Below, one piece after another: positions 10,164 to 19,503 of a stretch of 64,000 nucleotides of DNA (its first letter is position 1; every line of letters begins with the position of its first letter). The DNA lies in contig CM043954.1 in the NCBI GenBank assembly GCA_014529385.2, forward strand, positions 4,465,306 to 4,529,305. The letters run 5' to 3'. The translations under genes and the position numbers were made by a program. Origin of the DNA: Adiantum capillus-veneris (taxonomy: Eukaryota > Streptophyta > Polypodiopsida > Polypodiales > Pteridaceae). Under the pieces are notes generated by a model that ran no database searches, was not told the origin of the DNA, and saw only the letters and a program-made list of their open reading frames with translations.

Positions 10164-11335
10164 TTTTTTTTTTCCGAGAAAAAGATCCTTCTATTAGTTA
10201 ATGAAAACTGCCCATAGGGCTACATCCACCTCTGCAAGAGAGGGCTACAACAAGCATGATGGGGAGACTCTCCCAATGAAAAAACAACATATATACAATG
10301 GGGCTAAATCAAGAGATGGGAGGAGGGAAGAGCCACACAGGTGGACAGTAGTGCCATCTGAGCACCCCCTGGACCATGGTGTAGAAAGGCCCAGGGCGCC
10401 AGAGTCGAAGGAAAGCCTCGCGGCGCTCCCGCATGCGGTCGGAGCTGCCCTGTAGTCCCTCAAGCTGTCCTCTGAGAGTATGGATCAGCTGTAGCCAAAA
10501 GTCACGAACTGTCTCTACTGGTGGCACAGGGCGAGCCTCAAAGATGCGGAAACAACGGGCCCGCCAGATGAACCAGAGAGCTAGGCCGCTGATGAGCTCC
10601 TAGCACTCCTCTCTCTCACTGCACCACTCCTGTGGAGTAAGGTCTGTAGCAGGCTGGAGTGTAGGTCGCCCCCCCTGTATCACTATCATCCTGCTGGTGG
10701 AAGATAGCTCAAACGGTAGTGCCGGGCCCGTGAGGGTGGACAAAGCCGCTGCCCCCCAAGTGTACTGTCGAGCTGTGGAGAGGGCAGGCATCAGCCGAAG
10801 AACTCGTAGCCACACCTGCTGGGCCGAGGGACAGTCCCAAAGACAGTGTCGCTGACTCTCCACCAACTGGTCACAGGCTGTGCATGCGGCCGAGAGACCA
10901 CTATGCACAAGCCAGCTCCCTACTGCTGTGGCTCTGTGTGCAACCAACCACTGGAACAAAGTGACGCGCCTCTGCTGTCTGGAGTCCCACAGCCTCTGCC
11001 AAAAAGCTGCCAAGAACTCAACTGTGAGACCCTCCTCCTGCCAATGCTGTGCTGCAGCGGGGCGGGCCTCTCTCTGTGCTGCGAGTATATGACGTCCAAG
11101 CCGAACAGTGTACTGAAAGAAAGGGACTCCTGGGCGGTCTGCAGAAGAGAAGGGGTCCCTCCATAGCCACTCACCAGGATCCCACTGTACTTGTGCCAGT
11201 GGACAGCACTCCCAAGCCCATAGCCTCCAGTAACCTGTCTCGAGAGCTGCTGGGTCAGGGTCTATGACGCAAGTCCTCCCACAGATGCCCACAACTCGGA
11301 TCCTCTGGAAACAACACTCTGCTACCTGCGGGGCC
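10164..11335 (-). mobile_element. 5'-truncated LINE, 3' part, with poly(A)
   Basis: On the minus strand the fragment reads from a truncated 5' end at 11335 to a poly(A) tail, seen as a T-run at 10162-10173 on this strand. An open frame (about 11335-10600) encodes the C-terminal end of LINE ORF2. This includes the zinc-binding RT region (zf-RVT type): FQWLVAHRATAVGSWLVHSG, then CTACDQLVESQRHCLWDC, giving Cys-X2-Cys...His-X3-Cys. The remaining ~430 bases are 3' untranslated. Perfect 17-bp duplications flank it. A related fragment lies at 48570-49250. Confidence 0.88.
10600..11335 (-). pseudogene. LINE ORF2 C-terminus, zf-RVT domain
   Basis: About 245 codons are open, from the truncation point to TAG at the 3' end. 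Trp-rich motifs (WRLWAWECCPLAQVQWDPG; LFQWLVAHRA) and the Cys/His cluster CTACDQLVESQRHCLWDC mark the reverse-transcriptase zinc-binding domain found after RT in many plant LINEs. Upstream of 11335 the frame runs on into the host Ty3 sequence, so those extra residues are not part of the LINE. RT and endonuclease were lost by 5' truncation. Confidence 0.8.
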
Positions 11336-11352
11336 CTCATCATTCCTGACTT
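11336..11352. repeat. Target-site duplication, right copy (LINE)
   Basis: This is an exact match to 10147-10163. The Ty3 RNase H coding resumes directly after it. Confidence 0.9.
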
Positions 11353-11890
11353 GTGAGAACCATTCGTGGTTGAAGAAGATACTTGTGGCAATTGCATTGG
11401 TGTTGGCTCAATCAACAAGGACATGCATTAGCTTTTGAAAGCCGACGTCTAAATGAGGTAGAGAAGAGGTATAATATTTATGAAAAAGAGTTTTTTGCTG
11501 TAGTTCATGCTTTGAAGATATGGAAGCAATGTGCTTTAGGTAGTGAGTTTCTAGTAAGAACCATCAAAGCTTGAAGTATGTCGATGTTTCATTTTCAAAT
11601 CTTATACATTTGTGGAAAGCATAATGTGGTTGTTGTCGCACTTGCTAGAGTACCTCGAATCTCTACTATCACAGGCCAGGCTCATCATGAAGACTTTCAA
11701 GGTATGAAGAATATATATGACAAGGATGTTGATTTTAAAGAAGTATCACTAAAGCTACAAGGAGTGTCTCATCCAAATTATCTCATCAAAGATGTTATCT
11801 CATGATGGATAAATTGCTATGCATCACTGCGCTTTCTCAAAAGGTCCTTACAGAAAGTCATGAACCGCCTTACGCAGGACATAGAGGAAA
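11353..11890 (+). pseudogene. Ty3 RNase H and start of integrase zinc domain
   Basis: The order is a degraded DACG-like motif, ALAFESRRLNEVEKRYNIYE, KEFFAVVHALKIWKQCALG (11427-11540), then FHFQILYICGKHNVVVVALA (11589-11648). These match the Ty3 RNase H pattern (ESR.LN..E..Y...EKE.LA.V.AL..W) and the tether before integrase. The stretch 11817-11890 encodes the first half of the His-His-Cys-Cys zinc domain, including YAGHRG. It is then cut by the solo-LTR-like element at 11891. Confidence 0.8.
11886..11890. repeat. Target-site duplication GGAAA, left
   Basis: GGAAA directly before the TGTAAGG terminus is matched by GGAAA at 13799-13803 directly after the TTACA terminus. Five bp is the usual size for LTR retrotransposon integration. 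Confidence 0.85.
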
Positions 11891-12246
11891 TGTAAGGTCC
11901 CTGCCCTAAAAGATCGGGACGACATGGAAGATAGCCTTCTCTATCCTCTAAATCCGTTGATGACACCCTACTCCGATAATGCGAAGCAAGGATACGAGCA
12001 ACGAAAGAGAAGAAGACTTCCACCTATTGTGTTCGTAGTTGCAAGACCCTACGCCACAAGCCAGGTCGATGAGGTTAAAGGTTCTATGGACTCTAGATCT
12101 TACATTATAAGAGAAGAAATCCCTTTCACATATTAAGGATCCAAAAACAACGCCTTTTTCCCCGCGTTTAAGAGGCACGGCCGCCATCCTTAAATCCAAA
12201 ATATGACATGAGATAAATCTCTAACAACAGAGACAAAGTGAAAAGT

Positions 12247-12355
12247 ACTCGACTAATCGAGTCCACCCATCCTTGACTGGCAACCTGAGCCAGTCCCCAC
12301 TTTCCACACCACACGCACACTTTTTCCCACACTGTTTTACATATACAAACAGTGT
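12247..12355 (-). repeat. Three perfect hairpins in the LTR
   Basis: ACTCGA-CTAA-TCGAGT lies at 12247-12262. GACTGGC-AACCTGA-GCCAGTC lies at 12275-12295. ACACTGTTT-TACATATAC-AAACAGTGT lies at 12329-12355. All arms are perfect. They lie about 130 bp from the larger hairpin cluster and on the same transcribed side of the predicted promoter. Confidence 0.8.
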
Positions 12356-12485
12356 TCCTTAATTAATTCCAAACACAGGTTCTTTCATACAGCCCTTCAA
12401 ACAATACCAAAACAATTCAAACAACGCTAATAAAGGCAACCCTATTATTCAACAAAAACAACTTTTCCAATTTCTCATCATTTTG

Positions 12486-12694
12486 CCGCTACCCGCGGAC
12501 TTTCTCTGTCTAACCAACAGAGCCTTTACAAAGGATTTATTCGCTAACCGCGAATTGCGCAACCTTCCCATCTTGCTAACCACGAGGCATCCCGCTACCC
12601 GCGAGGTATCTCGCTAACCGCGAGGAACAAAAGAGAGCCGATAACCTCAGCTTTAATCTCCGCTATCCGCGGAATCATCTCGCTACCCACGAGA
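12486..12694 (-). repeat. Cluster of eight hairpins with covarying stems
   Basis: Eight short hairpins share a loop of TAACC, TACCC or TATCC but have different paired stems. They are CCGC/GCGG (12486-12498), CTCTGT/ACAGAG (12504-12522), ATTCGC/GCGAAT (12539-12555), CTTG/CGAG (12572-12586, one wobble pair), CCCGC/GCGAG (12591-12605, one mismatch), CTCGC/GCGAG (12610-12624), TCCGC/GCGGA (12659-12673) and TCTCG/CGAGA (12678-12694). In the predicted transcript the loops read GGUUA or GGGUA. Stem changes on one side are mostly matched on the other, as expected if an RNA or cruciform structure is kept. Confidence 0.85.
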
Positions 12695-12967
12695 AGAAAA
12701 TATATTCTTTCAACAATTTATCTCATTAATGATTCATTAAACATGATCAACCAATTCTTCATATCAATCAGAAACCGCTTATCAAATAATAACAATTGAA
12801 TAGCAATCCAAGTAACAATTTATTATCAAACAGTCCTTTCACTAGTCTATGAAAACATATGCTTGTTTCATGTGATAGAATCACGTTTCTCGGACGGTTT
12901 AAGAGTTCCCTATGCTTAGCTTCCCAAGTCAACATGAATAGCGATGCAGAATTATAAATTTATCTTA

Positions 12968-13145
12968 CTGGATTTAGAGCGCGTGCAACTAACTCCTGTG
13001 CTGGAGGTTGGACGGCCTCGACTTCTTCTTCGGTTGATGCTTCCGCATGAGATCTGTTCGGAGTAGACACCTTCCTTCTCACCTTCCTTGGTGGTGCAAC
13101 GGCATGGGCGTCCTTAGAACTTCGTGTTACACGCTTCGGAGCCAT
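12968..13145 (-). CDS. Short basic ORF inside the LTR, with splice donor
   Basis: On the minus strand an ATG at 13145 opens MAPKRVTRSSKDAHAVAPPR and continues for about 59 codons to a good splice donor (CCA then GTAAGA at about 12969). Unspliced, the frame stops shortly after. The product is Lys/Arg/Pro-rich, then acidic (TEEEVEAVQPP). Such starts are common in Ty3 gag proteins, so this may be the first exon of gag or a leader peptide. It lies about 200 bp downstream of the TATA box. No acceptor or second exon was recognised within the element. Confidence 0.45.
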
Positions 13146-13329
13146 AGCTTCGGAATGGAGAAAGAAAAGCGCGTTGATGGAGAGAGAGAGAGAGTATGTC
13201 CACAAATAGGGTGACGGTACGTCGACGATTGGAGATGGAGATGATTTGAAGGTGAGAGGTTAAGGGAGAGAGGTTTCCTCCGGCTCGTCGTTGCAAGAGA
13301 GCTTCCGCTTCTGTAGATGTGTGTGTTCA

Positions 13330-13365
13330 AAGTGAGAAGAGAAGGGTCCTTTATATAGGCCGTAG
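13330..13365 (-). promoter_or_regulatory. TATA box and start region of the LTR
   Basis: The minus strand reads GGCCTATATAAAGGACCC here, an excellent plant TATA box, followed about 30 bases on by CACACACATCTACAG, a plausible start region. It fits U3 promoter activity directed toward 11891. Confidence 0.65.
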
Positions 13366-13798
13366 GGGGTGCTAAGAATACTGAGAGGTTTCAAGAATAG
13401 GAGAAGGAAAAAGCTCGCGCGTCGTCGCGTTTCAATTTTTTTTTCTTTTTTAATTTTTATTTTTAGGTGCGCGAATCCTATGCGCGATTCTAAAAAGCTC
13501 TATACTTACAAGTTCACATTCTATTTTGAAAGAGAGAAAGAAAGAAGTATCTTAATTTTGACTCACCTCTCTTTCTTTCTTAAAAATACTATCTCTAAGC
13601 TTTTTCTTCACACATAGATTAGGTTCCCACATAAATCTATTGTTCCACATAAAGAAAGATCATAAATAAATGGATTCTGAACCCGATTTTCAATCCGATT
13701 GCTTTGATGAACTCACGATGACTCACAAAATCGAGAATCTCAATTATTTTGCAAAATAACTGAAATGACTTATATGGATAAATGTTGGGTACATTACA

Positions 13799-13803
13799 GG
13801 AAA
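13799..13803. repeat. Target-site duplication GGAAA, right
   Basis: This is the partner of 11886-11890. Integrase coding resumes here. Confidence 0.85.
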
Positions 13804-14940
13804 GGAAGCCACTCTAAGTGCTTTAGAGTGCTCTTTCTACTTGCGGACACTTCGAAAGGATACACACAATTAGATCGAAAAATGTCGGGTTTGTTAGAAA
13901 TCAAAGTTTGAAAGACAAAAGGCTTCAGGTTTATTACAACCTTTGCCAGTATGAGATAGTCCTTGGGAGTCTATCACCATGGATTTCATCACAAGAATTC
14001 CAAGGACACCACAAGGAAATGTCATGATATGGGTCATCATAGACATATTCAGTAAGCAAGCTCATTTCATTCCTTGGCACAAAATAACAAAGACTACACA
14101 AGCTACACAGCTCTTGATTCAACATATCTTTAGGTGACATGGCATGGCTTCAAAGATCATTTTTGATAGAGAGATCAAGTTTACTAGTTATTTTTTGGTG
14201 TGCTCTAATTGAGAATTTTGGGACAACTTTAAAGTTCTCCTCATTTTTTTATCCACAAACAGATGGTCAAATAGAGGTCATGAATCTCACTCTTCTTGAT
14301 ATGTTGACAGCTTATATTAGTGAACAACAATTACAATGGGAAAAGTATCTACTGTTACTAGAGTTTGCCTACAACAACATGGTACACTCATCAAGTGGGA
14401 AAGCCTTAAATGAAGTCCTACAAGGAAGACTAGTACCTCCACCTATCATCTGCACAAAGGATAAATTTTTTGTAGTTGAAAAATTTGTCATAGACTTGAA
14501 GACAACCATGAATCAACTAAAAGCTACTATCAAGGCAACTCAAGAACGACAAAAGAAGCAAGCAGACAAGCGACGGAGACATTTGGTCTATAAAGAAGGT
14601 GACTTTGTCCTACCAAAGTTTGATCAAAACAGGTTGAAGCAAAGTTCAAGTCAAACAAAGATTTTCCCAAAGCTCTCTAAACGATACTTTGGACCCTTCA
14701 AAGTGATCGAGAAAATCAATGAAATATGATATAGGCTTGAGCTTCCTACTCATTAGAGAATACATAATGCATTTCATGTAAGCTTGTTAAAGCCTTATGT
14801 GGGACAGGTACCAGAAGAATTCATCATTGAAGATCCTCCAGAAGTCGAAGAAACATAGCAAATTATTGAACCTGAACAGATTCTATTTCATAAGGATGGA
14901 ACTACAAGAAGCTGTCTTGTAGTGCATAAGTTTTTGCTCA
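13799..14940 (+). pseudogene. Ty3 integrase, zinc domain to C-terminal tail
   Basis: The remaining Cys-Cys of the zinc domain lies near 13880 (KCRVC). The catalytic core follows: first Asp at 13982 (TMDFITRIP-like), second Asp at 14165 (IFDREIKFTS), and the Glu in GQIEVMN near 14270. FAYNNMVHSSSGKALNEVL and LVPPPIICTKDKFFVVEKF follow. Then comes the C-terminal module with GDFVLPKF, RYFGPFKVIEKI and [19 protein letters not shown] (14600-14815), the conserved GPY/F-type region. The longest open piece is 14139-14729. Other parts need frame changes. Confidence 0.85.
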
Positions 14941-15425
14941 AATCATAGTCAACTTTGCTTGAGTCTCAAAAGGTGCAATCTGTGAAGGTCCCCTAGTGAA
15001 TGGTATCCCTTTTCGAAGCGGGTGTGGAATGGTGAAGCAATCTTTGCAAACTTTTGAATGAACTGCCTGTAATAAGAGCATAATCCCAAAAAAGCTCCTT
15101 GCATCATGTACATTTCTCAAAGGACGCCAATCTCGAATAGATGCCACTCTAGCTGGATCCATGCTAAGTTGCTAACACCGTTGGACGAAACAATATGCCC
15201 CAGAAAGTGTCTTTGATGAAAAGAACTTAGTTTTCTTCCCTTTGATAACCAATTTTTGTTATTGTAATGTCCAAAAAATGCTCTAGATGTTCTTCTTAGG
15301 ATTGGAGAAAACAATGATGTCATCAAAAGGTATTCCCACAAACTATCGATACTCTCTAAAGGTCCGATCCAGCACCCTAATGAACGTTGCAAGAGGTCAG
15401 CCAATCTGTAGTTATTCAAGTCCAC
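14941..15425 (-). pseudogene. Ty3 reverse transcriptase fragment, opposite strand
   Basis: On the minus strand the pieces follow RT order: a degraded NAPATF motif near 15390, then PFDDIIVFS-like active-site sequence near 15310 (family Y.DDI.VFS). FLGHIVSSNGVSNLAW and VASIRDWRPLRNVHDARSFF (15200-15075) follow. This differs from the plus-strand copy beside it in sequence and direction, so it is a separate Ty3 fragment. It ends abruptly against the plus-strand element on one side and LINE A on the other. Confidence 0.75.
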
Positions 15426-15438
15426 ATTGCCATTCTTT

Positions 15439-15661
15439 TCGCCAGTGGACTAGAGAAAGGCGAATTTCAACCCTCGATAATAGATAAAATCAAGGAACAG
15501 GTAAGGATGATCACAGAGTAAGAGAAACTGAGTGTGGCAAAGACATCTTCATGGGCGGAGATGATAAGGACACAGAAAAAGGCGGACGAAGCCGAAAAAT
15601 GGATTCAGGTCACCAAGAAAGGGAAAGGTCAAGAAACTCCTTGTACACCGACGCTTATCAA
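15439..15661 (+). pseudogene. LINE A ORF1, 5' part
   Basis: The frame SGLEKGEFQPSIIDKIKEQV, one TAA, then SVAKTSSWAEMIRTQKKADE and WIQVTKKGKGQE leads to the insertion site. The SWAEM-type motif and the Lys-rich tail are usual in the first ORF of plant LINEs. The last codons before the LTR continue in frame at 27235. The start of ORF1 was not found, so the element is truncated or its leader is diverged. Confidence 0.65.
15657..15661. repeat. Target-site duplication ATCAA, left
   Basis: ATCAA just before the TGTGCGCG terminus is repeated at 27230-27234 just after the far LTR. This proves a single insertion of the whole 11.6-kb unit. Confidence 0.9.
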
Positions 15662-15898
15662 TGTGCGCGTATGTCGCACGTGTCAATGCAAGGAACTTGC
15701 CGATACACCGCGTGCGAGCCACAAATGGCTCCAAGCACACAACAAGCCTAAACTAGTAAGCTGAAAGATGACGATGGTGTGTCACTCACCGCTCTATGCT
15801 TGCTTCGTGGAGATTCCTCGCCGCGAAGAAGAGGGAGACGCCGCTACGCCGCGCTCAACTGCCTCGCCGCCCTCGTGTCGCCACAATGCTCGATCGCA

Positions 15899-15945
<47 letters not shown>

Positions 15946-16253
15946 ACACACACACAAGGAGATGAAGAAGAAGAAGATGGAGATGGAGCAAGAGCACTCT
16001 TCAATTGCACAAATGAGAGAATGAGTGAATTTTAGGGTTAGTTGACTTTTATATGAGCTCACCCCATTCACACTTGGGCGCCCATGCTTAGCCAACTAAT
16101 CCCTTGAATCTTCTAGTTAGAGTGCATCTCTCATCAGCAATCACTCTTACCCTTTCCCTATTGGACTGACAAGCCCGGTACCTGACTCTACCAAGTGAAT
16201 AATACAACGTCCGTCATAGGTGATATGGTGTCCCTGAGCCGTGAGGGTTAACA
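15662..16253 (-). repeat. LTR (3' LTR of the minus-strand element)
   Basis: 592 bp. In element orientation it starts TGTTAACCCTCACGG and ends CATACGCGCACA. It holds a TATA box (CATATAAAAG, 16046-16055, minus strand) and a (CT)20 tract at about 15901-15941 that is much longer than in its partner. Apart from microsatellite length, scattered substitutions and single-base indels separate the two LTRs. Confidence 0.9.
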
Positions 16254-16266
16254 TGCCCCCCTTCCT
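16254..16266 (-). other. Polypurine tract
   Basis: On the minus strand AGGAAGGGGGGCA lies immediately before the TG of the 3' LTR, as expected for the plus-strand primer of reverse transcription. Confidence 0.7.
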
Positions 16267-16899
16267 GATGTAGATTCCGTCCTCGAAAGCTATTGAGTTG
16301 AAGCTCGTTCGTCGAGGTGGAAGAGCATTTGAGATGAATGTCCTTAGCCTTCTTCAGTCACTGCAAAATCAAACAACATTGTCACAGTAATTGCATTCTC
16401 ATATAGAATTAAAAAGCATATGCAGTTTTAGGTAGTCAAATTGATTGGTAACAGAATTTTAAACCATTTGTCAGCAATAAATATTAAATTGCAATATAAT
16501 CAAATGCAGAAACAGATGTAACGGTAAAAAATTAATCAAGTTTGGGGTCGCTAATTTAACGGTCGAAAGGCACTAGAGATCGACTATTAATACCATGGGT
16601 AAGCTTCTTAATTTTCTTTGGTCAATTAAGTTGTTTAGTCGCGAGAGCCAAGTATTACATGTTCGAGGGTTGATAGAGGCTATACCTATAAGACCTTGTA
16701 GTTAAGCTACGATAAAAGGAATTTCTCATGAAATCATCGCCTTGACTGATTACTTTTTCTTTGACCTCCCAAAGTCTTTTCACAGTGATTCAATTTTGAT
16801 GTGTGTGCTTATTTTGTATGCCTTGGGTTTTTTGCTTTTCAAGGAAAAGCGTCCACACTGGGAACCTCTAGGGCTCTAGTACCATAGGTGATACATGTG
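16267..16899. other. Non-coding interior of the LTR element
   Basis: AT-rich sequence without recognisable coding lies between the polypurine tract and LINE F. In element orientation this is the 3' untranslated end, after the region where pol would be expected. Confidence 0.5.
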
Positions 16900-16901
16900 A
16901 G

Positions 16902-17818
16902 TGAAGTAGGAAATCAAGCTGAGGTTTCTCTTCCAGCTCCCAGTGATTACCTACGGAGCAGAGATCATGGGGACACACGACCAAAAGCAATTATTACCGC
17001 TCCAACGCCTCGTGGGCACAGGAATGAGGTGGTTGGTGGGAAAAGCGGCAAAGTCGACGACAGTCGCAGTGTCGACCCTGCATCACGAACTGAATGTCCC
17101 CCCTGTCGTCGCCTTCTGCGGTGCCCAACAGAAGCGTGCGTATGACATGTTCGGATCGGTTAGCACGCTCATTAGGGACCTAGTTGCAACCATCCCTAAG
17201 TCGCGGAAGGGGTGGGCGTGGACAACGAGGACGGACAGGTGGTTCCGGCAACACTGTCCAGCGGCGACTGCGGAGATGGCCAGGGAACTGATATGGGAGA
17301 AGTGGGACTCAAGGGCCGACTGTGCCTCTCTGACCAATTACAAGCTCCGTGGGATGAATATCACACGTAAGTATCTTTTCCGGTGTAACTTATCTTCGAG
17401 TATGAAGCGTGACGGCGAGCGCCTCCTATTGCTAGCTAGAATAGGAGGATTAAGACTAGTGGATAAGGTGTTACCGAGGGGGAGTGCATGCCCCCTGTGC
17501 AATGACTTGGAGGGCGGGCAATCAATTGACCATATCGTGTTGAACTGCCCGACCCTGACCCGAGCTCGAGATGAACGTCTCGGCGGAATGCTTGATACCA
17601 TTCAGGACCTGCAGATCTCGGTGGGTGTCGCTCTTAGTGACGGGGAATTTACCACTATCCTCCTTGGTGGGGAGGCTCGCGGAGTTAGGTTGACCCATTG
17701 GGTTAACCCACATCCGCATTCGAGGGGAGCAGTTGCAGGGCACCACCTTGTAGCAGCTTTCCTTGGTGAGGCAATACCACAGTATCAAAGAGCATTGAAC
17801 GCTAGGTTACTAACCTAA
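16902..17818 (+). pseudogene. LINE F ORF2 C-terminus with zinc motif
   Basis: The open frame (ATG at 16943, but open further upstream) starts at PVITYGAEIMG, matching the motif P.L.YGAE.W found after the RT thumb in LINEs. KQLLPLQRLVGTGMRWLVG and a long linker follow. The cluster ACPLCND...DHIVLNCP (17480-17550) gives Cys-X2-Cys...His-X4-Cys, the usual ORF2 C-terminal zinc knuckle. About 291 codons are intact, so this copy is fairly young. It differs from LINE A and B in both coding and tail, so it belongs to another LINE clade. Confidence 0.75.
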
Positions 17819-17942
17819 CGGACCGATTGGATGAATCGGAGATAAATCAGATCCCCCCTACGCCTAAGGAAGGGGGAAAGGACGAAATTCTCCTTAGTAG
17901 CAAAAAGTTTTTAAACTATGTGCGAAAACTGAATGACTTGAT

Positions 17943-17947
17943 GATAC
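17943..17947. repeat. Target-site duplication GATAC, left
   Basis: GATAC precedes the first copia LTR and recurs at 21629-21633 after the second. Confidence 0.92.
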
Positions 17948-18138
17948 TGTTGGGGTATAGGCGTCTGTGCCTTGCCCGGCTGCCCAGAGTCTGGGCGCCC
18001 ACTGACTTGTACACCTTATACATAGCATAAGTGTATAGAGGGCTGCTCACTCTTTTGAGTCTCCCCACCCATATCTGTGTGTCGTGTGTCTCCTTCTCTC
18101 TCTCACTCTCCGTTTGTGGTGCTCCCCGATCCCCTTCA
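17948..18138 (+). repeat. Copia 5' LTR
   Basis: 191 bp from TGTTGGGGTATAGGC to CCCCTTCA. The three differences from LTR2 are C/T in ACTTGTA(C/T)ACC, G/A in GTGTC(G/A)TGTG and T/C in CTCCGT(T/C)TGTG. Confidence 0.93.
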
Positions 18139-18140
18139 AT

Positions 18141-18152
18141 TGGTATTAGAGC
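18141..18152 (+). other. Primer binding site, initiator tRNA-Met type
   Basis: TGGTATTAGAGC lies two bases after LTR1. The canonical plant site is TGGTATCAGAGC, so one base differs. Confidence 0.9.
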
Positions 18153-19503
18153 GTAGGTGCGGAGGGAGCGCGTGTGCACAGTCACGACGACAGCGGAGAG
18201 CCAGTTTCATTCCCGAAACCGCGTCTGCGCGCGCGCGCGCACTTTCAAGAGTGTAAACAGGGTTTCGACTTCGGCATCGGCAAATTCAGCTTTTCGAGAG
18301 CGTTTCCACTAGGTGTCTTGGCGTTTTACCCCCCTTTCGTAGCCATTTGAGCCATCAAAAACTTCATTCGAGCTACGGTTGAGGAGCTGCATTTTTCAGC
18401 CCTCTTTTGGCAGTTTATGCTGCGTTTTTGGGTCGAAACGGAGGTTTTTTGGCATAGCTTTCACACCCGGAGTCGGATACATGTGATCCAGGAGCACGCT
18501 CCGGACGTGCTCGTCATATCAGAATTGTAAAATTCTGAACGCTGAATTTTCTGCAGCAGCAGATGCAGTTGTTTATTGTGTGTCGAAGATTCCACACATG
18601 GTTTGCTCTCAGATGTGAGAGTGATATTTGCTGCAAGTTTCCTCACAGGTGGGAGGATAGGATGTATGCCTTATGTGGTTTGATGCTGAGGGAGACTAAT
18701 GTGATTGCATTTTGAGCTCGGCAATGTATGCCTTGAGCATGTTTTTTGGCAGTCACAGGTAGAGCAGATATTTGTGTACTAGATTTGCAGGTGTTTGCAA
18801 TGATGTATGCAAAGTGTGGAGATTGGTGCATGCATTTGGAGTGCGGTTTGATGCGCTTTGGTTGCTCATGGTTTTGAGCGTGCAGTCAGTTTGGTTACTG
18901 GTTTTGTGGCCGTTTTACTTACGAAACTCTGGCGAAATTTTCCCAGGAGTTTTATGCGTATCATTTATGCGATCTAGGTAGAGATTGCGGGTTGCACTCA
19001 GCATTTGCGTGCGGTGTTCTCTCCAGGTGGGAGATTTGTGCGTGTGTATGCATCGATACCGCACAGTGTGGGCTTGGTGATTAGCTCACGGTTTGACAGG
19101 CGTACAGTTATCTTGACACACTCACAAGAGTGAATGTTATGATGTATGCTTGTGTGGCTACGAGCTAGGTAGCCGGATTCGAGCACTTATGGCTTGAGGT
19201 TTTTCAGCAGGTTTCAGCTACAGGTTTACAAGTTTACAGGCAGGTTTGAGGGCTTATTTGGGCGCTTGAATTTTCAGCCATTGTTTCCTCTTTGCAGGTA
19301 TCCATGTATGGCTCAGTTGTAGGCTGATCTGGGACACGTTTGTGACTTGTTTATGCAGCTGTTTAAGAGCTGAATTTTGGGGCTGATTTGCAGCCATATC
19401 TTACAGCCATATTTGCAGACTTTTGTTGATGCGATTCGAGCCAGTTTAGGGCTGATTTGGTCGACATTTGCTACTCATTGTTGGTTGCTCTTTTGCGAGC
19501 ATT
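18153..19503 (+). other. Long untranslated leader of copia
   Basis: About 1.35 kb with no sizeable frame lies between primer site and gag. It is TTTGCAGG-rich and includes a run of alternating CG (near 18223-18240). Its length is unusual for copia and may hold packaging signals. Confidence 0.5.

Larger units (their letters stand above)
11891..13798 (-). mobile_element. Solo-LTR-like element, 1.9 kb
   Basis: The element has TGTAA at one end and TTACA at the other (TG...CA, 5-bp inverted termini), is flanked by GGAAA duplications, and interrupts the integrase zinc domain of the Ty3 copy. When it is removed, the integrase reading frame continues with the remaining zinc-domain residues. A TATA box on the minus strand (CTATATAAAGG near 13350-13360) gives the orientation. 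About 440 bp of U3 precede it. Downstream lie a 59-codon ORF with a splice donor and a hairpin-rich region. I know of no pol sequence in it. It is very long for an LTR, so a non-coding element with LTR-like ends is the alternative. Confidence 0.75.
8990..14940 (+). mobile_element. Ty3/gypsy pol region, twice interrupted
   Basis: Pieces of one plus-strand Ty3 element lie in the correct order: protease end and reverse transcriptase (8990-10146), RNase H and the start of the integrase zinc domain (11353-11890), and the rest of integrase (13799-14940). The gaps are two later insertions, each with its own target-site duplication. Removing both brings RT, RNase H and integrase back into collinear order, which supports this reading. 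Gag, most of protease and both LTRs were not found. Many stops and shifts show the copy is old and dead. Confidence 0.85.

Noticed and set aside
10846-11267. Plus-strand frames opposite the LINE zinc region
   Set aside because: They mirror the minus-strand coding frame, which has clear LINE motifs.
9000-14940. Reading the Ty3 pieces as three separate elements
   Set aside because: Exact target duplications at both gaps and collinear domains show one element with two insertions.
15768-16095. Frames with (SL)n or (RE)n runs across the LTR microsatellite
   Set aside because: Composition effect of the (CT)n tract; the same in the second LTR and at 26740-27071, 50 kb, 52.7 kb, 61.2 kb and 63.2 kb.
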